Shown: positions 59,640 to 64,000 of the stretch, in pieces
How the letters are laid out: every line of letters begins with the position of its first letter
Position numbering within the stretch: the stretch's first letter is position 1
Assembly (NCBI GenBank): GCA_022577435.1
Contig: JAKOON010000011.1
Span: 5,530,501 to 5,594,500 of the forward strand
Direction: 5' to 3'
DNA from: Embiotoca jacksoni
Taxonomy: Eukaryota; Chordata; Actinopteri; Embiotocidae
DNA length: 64,000 nt
Program-made: the position numbers and the translations under genes
Notes under the pieces: generated by a model
Database searches by the model: none
Seen by the model: the letters and a program-made list of their open reading frames with translations, nothing else
Told to the model about the DNA's origin: nothing

Positions 59640-60095
59640 ACAGTGAGCAGACGAACAGAGACACGAGCGGGCAGGCAGACGGTCAGGGAGGCGCAGTGAC
59701 AGACCGGCAGACAGTTGAGCAATGATGCTGACAGGGGAAGAAGACAGACAGGTGAGCGGATCAGCAGGAGAGCAGACAGGAGAAGGGAATGGTCAGCAAA
59801 TCAGACAGCCAAAGCAGACACAGAAACGAGGATGAATATTCAACCAGACAGGGAGTCAGACACATTTTCAGACTGGGACAAAAGAGAGGGCAGACTTATA
59901 GGTGTACCGTCTAGACAGGCAGACAAGCATGTGAAATTAGATGAGCTTGCAAGCAGAAACACAGGAAGACGGCCGGAAGGTAAAAACAAAGAGAAACAAT
60001 CAGGAAGTTAGATAAAGAAATCAAAGGTGGACAGAAAGACAGACCAGCAGCCAAGAAGTAAAACAGAAAAGTTAGAAAGACAAAGACAGTGTTGG
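59640..60095. repeat. Degenerate GACAGACA/GCAGACAG-rich tract
   Basis: The plus strand is rich in CAGACAG, GGCAGAC and AGACAGA words spaced irregularly over about 450 bp. It is probably a much-mutated tetranucleotide or octanucleotide array. It directly follows the TG compound microsatellite. Confidence 0.6.
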
Positions 60096-60099
60096 GAAC

Positions 60100-60668
60100 A
60101 CATTGATGGGCATTTTAACCTATTCATAGGTTACATTTTTTTAGTGAGGGGTTCATTAACTTTTATGTGAAATAAATCAATAATAAAATGAGCTCATACT
60201 TACAATTACTGCTTTAGAGTTTCTGTCACTTAATATAAATTTATTTCTGAGAACTGCAGCTGTCACTCTTCCTGAGAGGACCGTGTCAAAGCAACATATG
60301 CAAACAACACTCAGAAAATATTAGCAACATGACAAATTGTAACAGCCATCATCATGTTTCATATCACATCACTGAAAATTGGAATAAGCTGACAATGTGC
60401 TCTATGAAACCTGCATTATAGGCAAATAATCCACTTACATCACAGCAGTTTGGCTTTTTCGTAAAGGTTTGAGCTGCTGCGGACTAATGGAAAAAATAGT
60501 GTGCACATTGGCAGAGATATCACTCAATCATAAATGAGATCCACGTATATTAGATTTTAAACTGGCATATTGGTCCTATTAGCTGAGAGTTCATTGTGAT
60601 GAGGAATAAAACATTTCTCTTCTGACCTATGGAGCACATAGAAACCTTCTAATTGATTTACTGTAATT
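60100..60668. other. Non-coding stretch, no gene seen
   Basis: AT-rich, no recognisable pattern. Confidence 0.5.
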
Positions 60669-60670
60669 AT

Positions 60671-60790
60671 CTTTATTTTATTTTATTAAACCTGGTAAAA
60701 TATCAATGGAAATAAAATCTCTTTTTAATTGGTGACCTGGCCATGTCAAGCACACATCGATTACAAACACACAATGAAATACAAAACAAC
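60671..60790 (+). repeat. Dispersed repeat with 'AATCTCTTTTT..GACCTGGCC' core
   Basis: Reads TTTTATTAAACCTGGTAAAA, then AAATAAAATCTCTTTTTAAT, then TGACCTGGCCATGTCAAGCA and an A-rich end. From memory this is a widespread vertebrate/fish dispersed repeat (TTTAACCAGGT...GAGACCTGGCC). The family is not named. Confidence 0.5.
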
Positions 60791-60799
60791 ACATTCCAA

Positions 60800-61720
60800 C
60801 TAATGTTAATGTATCACAGATGAGGGTAATTGCATACTAAAAATGTGACAAAAGTAATTCAACATTATACTTTGTTATTATTCATTACTGCCAAAAAATG
60901 TTGAATGCCCTCTCTTTATATAATAGAAAATCTACACTACCCTGCCCCACTATTTTTCATACAGTCTCTAAAAAGTATAAATCTCTTCCAGTGAGGAAAA
61001 CAGGCTGCAATATGAGTGTGCTGAAAGTAGGAAATTCCTCCACTGAGCTAAATGGCCGATGTAATCTTCAGCCTTTGTGCGATTGAACTGTCTTTTTTCA
61101 TCAAGACCTGGAGTTAGAATTAACACTCTGACTCTGAAGTCTTTGTGACAGCCCTTAGCAGCAAATGGCAGCCTGGTGTCCCGCTCCAACACGTAGTGCG
61201 TAATGTAATAACAAGAAACAAAGCAAAAAAAAAACAAAAAAAAAAAAAACCTTTTTTTTTTTTATCAGTGGTAAATCATTGATGACTCTTCAACACATTT
61301 TGAAATCTCACCTTGAATATATCTCTCAATGCAGTTTTCTGTTTTTGTGTCATCGTCTTTAATAAAATATCATTCTCTTGTAATTGCAATACGCTGAAAG
61401 ATGCTGCAGCATCTCTTTCCATTCTGTTTCCATTTACCTGTTCCCTTCCTCTCTCTCCTCCTCCTCCTCCTCCTCCTGTCCTTAGAGTAGTCACTTCTCC
61501 ACTCCTTATCCCTTCTCTCTCCCTCCCTATTCCCTTTCCTTGCTCTCCATCTTTTCCCCCTCCCCTCCCATGACCCCAATCGAATTCATTTTTCTCTCCT
61601 ATGCCCCTCTTCCCTCACCAGAGCCTCTGCTTCCCTCTCCTCCTCCTCCCCTCCTTTCAAAATCTCTCCTCCCTGACTCTCTCTCTCTCTCTCTCTCTGT
61701 CTCTCTTTTCTTCCCATCCT
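60800..61720. other. Non-coding stretch with C/T-rich simple sequence
   Basis: Contains A/T runs at 61230-61265, a (CTC)n tract at 61455-61477 and a (TC)n tract at 61677-61699 inside a broad pyrimidine-rich zone (61435-61720). Apparent frames come from this composition. Confidence 0.5.
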
Positions 61721-61799
61721 TTGAGGTCAGCCGGTATGGATCGATCAGGGTCATAGATTTGTCCAATATCCAGGTAGAAGTGCCTCTCATTTCAAGTCT

Positions 61800-61857
61800 G
61801 ACCATTAGCCAATCATTAATCTAGATCAGACCATTAACCAATCATTAATCTGGGTCC
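61800..61857 (+). repeat. 29-bp tandem duplication with CCAAT and ATTA motifs
   Basis: Two units, 61800-61828 and 61829-61857, differ at about four positions. Each holds CCAATCATTAATCT, that is, a CCAAT box directly joined to a homeodomain-type ATTA core. The surrounding 61730-62020 is high-complexity DNA about 1.2 kb upstream of the grin3a coding start, so a regulatory role is possible but only inferred. Confidence 0.6.
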
Positions 61858-62399
61858 TATTTACACAGAGGCTGCTGATTGGGTCCATGGTGACCTCTGA
61901 TCTGTGGGTTACCACAGAGACAGGAGGCTCATCTTTCGCCCCTTCAGCAGCTGTTAATAGTATTATCTGGTGTCTTTAACTATGATTAAATAAAACAATC
62001 TTATTAGGAGCACGTAGCTGTCTGGCCTTGTTTAAATTGGCTGAGCACGTGCATGCGCTCACAGACTGGGCTATTCACAACACAGATCCTGTGTACAGTA
62101 AAACCTCACAAATCCTTTGATTTAGCATCGAATCCATGTGTTGCATTTATTTTATTGTTTTATGTGTTTGGATGAGGCGTACAAGTAGTTATAATACCTA
62201 GAACCTACAGATGAGCAGAGCACCGTGTTTGTGGAGAGTGTTGACTTCTTAAATAGGATGTTGTTGTTGTTTTTTTTTTTAACCCATGCGTTTGTTGATT
62301 TTCTTGTGACTTTGTTGATTTTGCGTGATGCAACTTATTCTTTTGCAACCCACGCCTCTGGGGAAAAAAAGGTGGGAGTTTTGGGTGTAAAGTAATGAC

Positions 62400-63156
62400 G
62401 GGGTTAAATCTCCCTGGAACGTGCGCAGAAAGACCGCGCTCTCGTGCCGGAGGTCTCGCCAGTACAAGTGTGAGTACAGAGGTTGACTCGATCCAAGCAG
62501 CGCGTGCGCTCTGGAAAGCCCCTATTTGTGTGTTTAACAAGGGTAAAAACATTTTTTTTATTTATTTTTTTTTATCTCCAGTACCGGGAAGAAGTACAGC
62601 TGTCCTAGCCCCTCCGCTGTGGATGATAATGGGATGATTTTCCGTCGAAGTCATTAAGCCATCAGATTTTCTCAGCGGTGGATGTCACTGTTTTGGAATG
62701 CGTTTGAAGCGCATTAACCTTTTTTTTTTTTTCTCTCTCTCGACATTTCCTCCTCTGGGCTTGCCTACACACACTGCTCCATATTTTTTCTGCCTTTGGA
62801 ATATGTGGGAATTTGACCGTCTGATTCCACAATCTGTTTAATAATAAAAGGCTTGAATGATGAAAATCTTTTGAGATGAAAAACAGCACTTTTGGGGATC
62901 ATTTTTTTGCTTGTGCGCGGCTCGTGCCTAACCTCGCGCCTCAGCAGCCTGTTGTCTGTGTCCGAGGAGAAACGCACAACTTTACCGCGAGCTGGAGCAG
63001 GAGCAGGAGCTGGAGCAGGAGCAGGAGCAGGAGCAGGAGCTGGAGCAGGAGCCGGAGCCGGAGCGGGGGCTGCAGCTGGTCTGAGCGGCACACCAGGGCC
63101 ACAGGCGCGGGGGCAGGAGAGGGACCAACGGAGCGGCCCCGGTGCTCGGCCGTTGT
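62400..63156 (+). promoter_or_regulatory. CpG-rich promoter/5' UTR region of grin3a-like gene
   Basis: Base composition shifts from AT-rich to GC- and CpG-rich, with clusters such as CGTGCGCAGAAAGACCGCGC at 62421 and GTGCGCGGCTCGTGCC at 62913. This is the usual character of a vertebrate gene's start. I cannot fix a transcription start site; no TATA box stands out. The region includes an upstream ORF (62876-63199) and a hexamer repeat (62989-63070). Confidence 0.5.
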
Positions 63157-63199
63157 ATGGTTGGACGGGGCATCCGGTGCAATTGTGGAGCGGGGATGA
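62876..63199 (+). other. ATG-initiated upstream ORF overlapping the grin3a start region
   Basis: Starts with ATG at 62876 (G at -3) and stays open for 107 codons to TGA at 63197-63199. The product would contain Ser-Arg/Ser-Trp repeats from the hexamer array and has no recognisable domain. Its stop overlaps the ATG at 63196 of the grin3a frame (sequence ATGATGA), while the first in-frame grin3a ATG (63157) lies inside it. If the mRNA includes 62876, this ORF would be expected to influence start choice. Confidence 0.4.
62989..63070. repeat. GGAGCA/GGAGCT hexamer repeat in presumed 5' UTR
   Basis: About thirteen hexamer units (GAGCAG, GAGCTG, drifting to GAGCCG and GAGCGG). It gives long open frames in several registers: Ala-Gly, Ser-Arg-Ser-Trp and, on the other strand, Pro-Ala. 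None of these is supported as a protein. Confidence 0.95.
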
Positions 63200-63945
63200 T
63201 GAAGTCGGTGGTGACGATGATGGTGAATGGCCCGGCGGCTCGAGCAGGCACCGGTGTTTCGCCACCAATATGTTTACTCCTGTGCGCTCTCGTCTTTCTC
63301 CCGCCATGCGCCCGCTCGCACCCGCAGCCGTGCCAGGTGCTGAAACGAATCGGCCACACGGTTCGGGTAGGGGCTCTGAACGTTCAGCCTCGCATGCTCT
63401 CCGAAACTGCTGTCAATGAGGACTGGGACGCCGACGGAGCTGTGACAGGGGGGCAGCAGCTGGAGTTGGAAAAGCAGGTTAAAACAAGTGCCAGCGCACC
63501 TGCATACGGAAGCCTCAGGACGCGAGTCACCGTTAACAGTCAGCGGGGTGCGAACAGGAGTAAAAGTCAAGCACGGCAACGGGAGGAGAACAACTCGAAG
63601 GAGAACCGCGTCTTCGCACCCCGAGACTCGGTCATGCTCGCGGTCGAGGCTCTGAACAGGGCCGGATTGCTACCCTACAATTTATCTCTGGAGCTCGTCA
63701 TGGCAGTTGGATCTGCGCTCGGCGAGCTGCCCGCGTTCTCCTTCTCCTCCACAGGCATCCCCGAGAACGAGGACCCGCTTTCCTTCGTGGAGAGCGTGTG
63801 TCACACGGTGGTCGTGCAGGGGGTTTCTGCCATGATCGCCTTCCCACGGAACCGGGACGAGTTCGTCAAGTTGGAATTCGTCTCACTTGCGCTTCAGGTG
63901 CCAGTAGTCAGCGTTGTGCAGAAGGAGTTCTCGCGCCACAGTCAG
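63157..63945 (+). CDS. grin3a: NMDA receptor subunit GluN3A, first coding exon (partial gene)
   Basis: First coding exon of a glycine-binding NMDA-type glutamate receptor subunit, a plasma-membrane ion-channel protein of neurons. Visible here are a signal peptide (hydrophobic core ICLLLCALVFL) and then the start of the extracellular amino-terminal LIVBP-like domain. SHPQPCQVLKRIGHTVRVGA follows the signal, as in mammalian GluN3A. A variable linker with two possible N-glycosylation sites (NRS, NNS) comes next, then LLPYNLSLELVMAVG (a conserved NLS sequon), FVESVCHTVVVQGVSAMIAF and FVKLEFVSLALQVPVVSVV. GRIN3A fits better than GRIN3B, whose counterpart segments are shorter. 63157 is the first in-frame ATG; 63196, 63199 and 63220 are alternatives, and 63220 has the best context (A at -3, G at +4). 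The exon ends in phase 0 at CAG 63943-63945, followed by GTAAAA. The ligand-binding and channel regions lie beyond the window. Confidence 0.88.
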
Positions 63946-64000
63946 GTAAAAAAAAAAAATGCTTGATCTGAACTGTTGTTAACTGTTGATTTCTTCACTC
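63946..64000 (+). other. Start of grin3a intron 1
   Basis: Splice donor CAG|GTAAAA at 63945/63946, followed by a 12-bp A-run and non-coding sequence to the window edge. Reading on past the donor adds only six residues, KKK-rich, before a stop, and the conserved protein stops exactly at the donor. Confidence 0.9.

Noticed and set aside
63142..63156. Start of the grin3a frame at 63142
   Set aside because: The codon there is GTG. The first true ATG in frame is 63157, with further candidates at 63196, 63199 and 63220.
62765..63419. Long overlapping frames on both strands encoding Ala-Gly, Ser-Arg or Pro-Ala runs
   Set aside because: They are translations of the GGAGCA/GGAGCT hexamer array. The frame at 62892-63419 opens with TTG, not ATG, and has no ATG before the array.
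1..64000. CRISPR array, operon, phage or other prokaryotic system
   Set aside because: Composition, repeat content, splice-site-framed exon and transposon families are all vertebrate. No spaced direct-repeat array or gene cluster exists in the window.

Overview
The window is AT-rich vertebrate DNA, almost certainly from a ray-finned (teleost) fish. Four things point that way. CA/TG microsatellites are very dense. There are at least four Tc1/mariner-type fossils of at least three lineages. Pieces of several non-LTR retrotransposons and other fish-style dispersed repeats are present. The only convincing host gene is the first coding exon of an NMDA-receptor GRIN3-type subunit, best matched to grin3a. 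Nothing prokaryotic or viral was recognised.

Layout. From 1 to about 62.3 kb I see no intact host gene; this is the 5' flank of the grin3a-like gene, full of decayed repeats. The landmarks are: a nearly complete Tc1 element (7110-8755) with intact TA target duplications and a dead DD34E transposase; a pyrimidine-rich stretch (14.9-18.3 kb) with one exon-like segment at its end; an RTE-like 3' tail (21.7-21.9 kb); a 66-bp local duplication (27.1-27.35 kb); three copies of one unclassified dispersed repeat (30.0, 40.1 and 50.0 kb); two LINE 3'-end fragments (38.6-39.1 and 46.8-46.9 kb) and a LINE reverse-transcriptase fragment (49.8-50.0 kb); a second, reversed Tc1 fossil (47.0-48.2 kb); a 364-bp MITE-like element with a perfect 9-bp target duplication (52.0-52.4 kb); and two adjoining Tc1/mariner remnants (55.7-57.3 kb). 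Three short-loop inverted repeats (41.6, 45.0 and 59.2 kb) belong to no element I recognise.

From about 62.4 kb the sequence becomes GC- and CpG-rich. A hexamer repeat (62989-63070) lies in the presumed 5' UTR. The grin3a coding exon then runs to a canonical splice donor at 63945/63946, and the rest of the gene lies beyond the window. The predicted protein starts with a signal peptide followed by the beginning of the amino-terminal LIVBP-like domain. An ATG-initiated upstream ORF ends exactly on one of the candidate start codons.

Most apparent ORFs elsewhere are chance frames, CA-repeat translations, or frames opened by a non-ATG codon. Family calls rest on my recognition of coding signatures and terminal motifs; no database search was possible.
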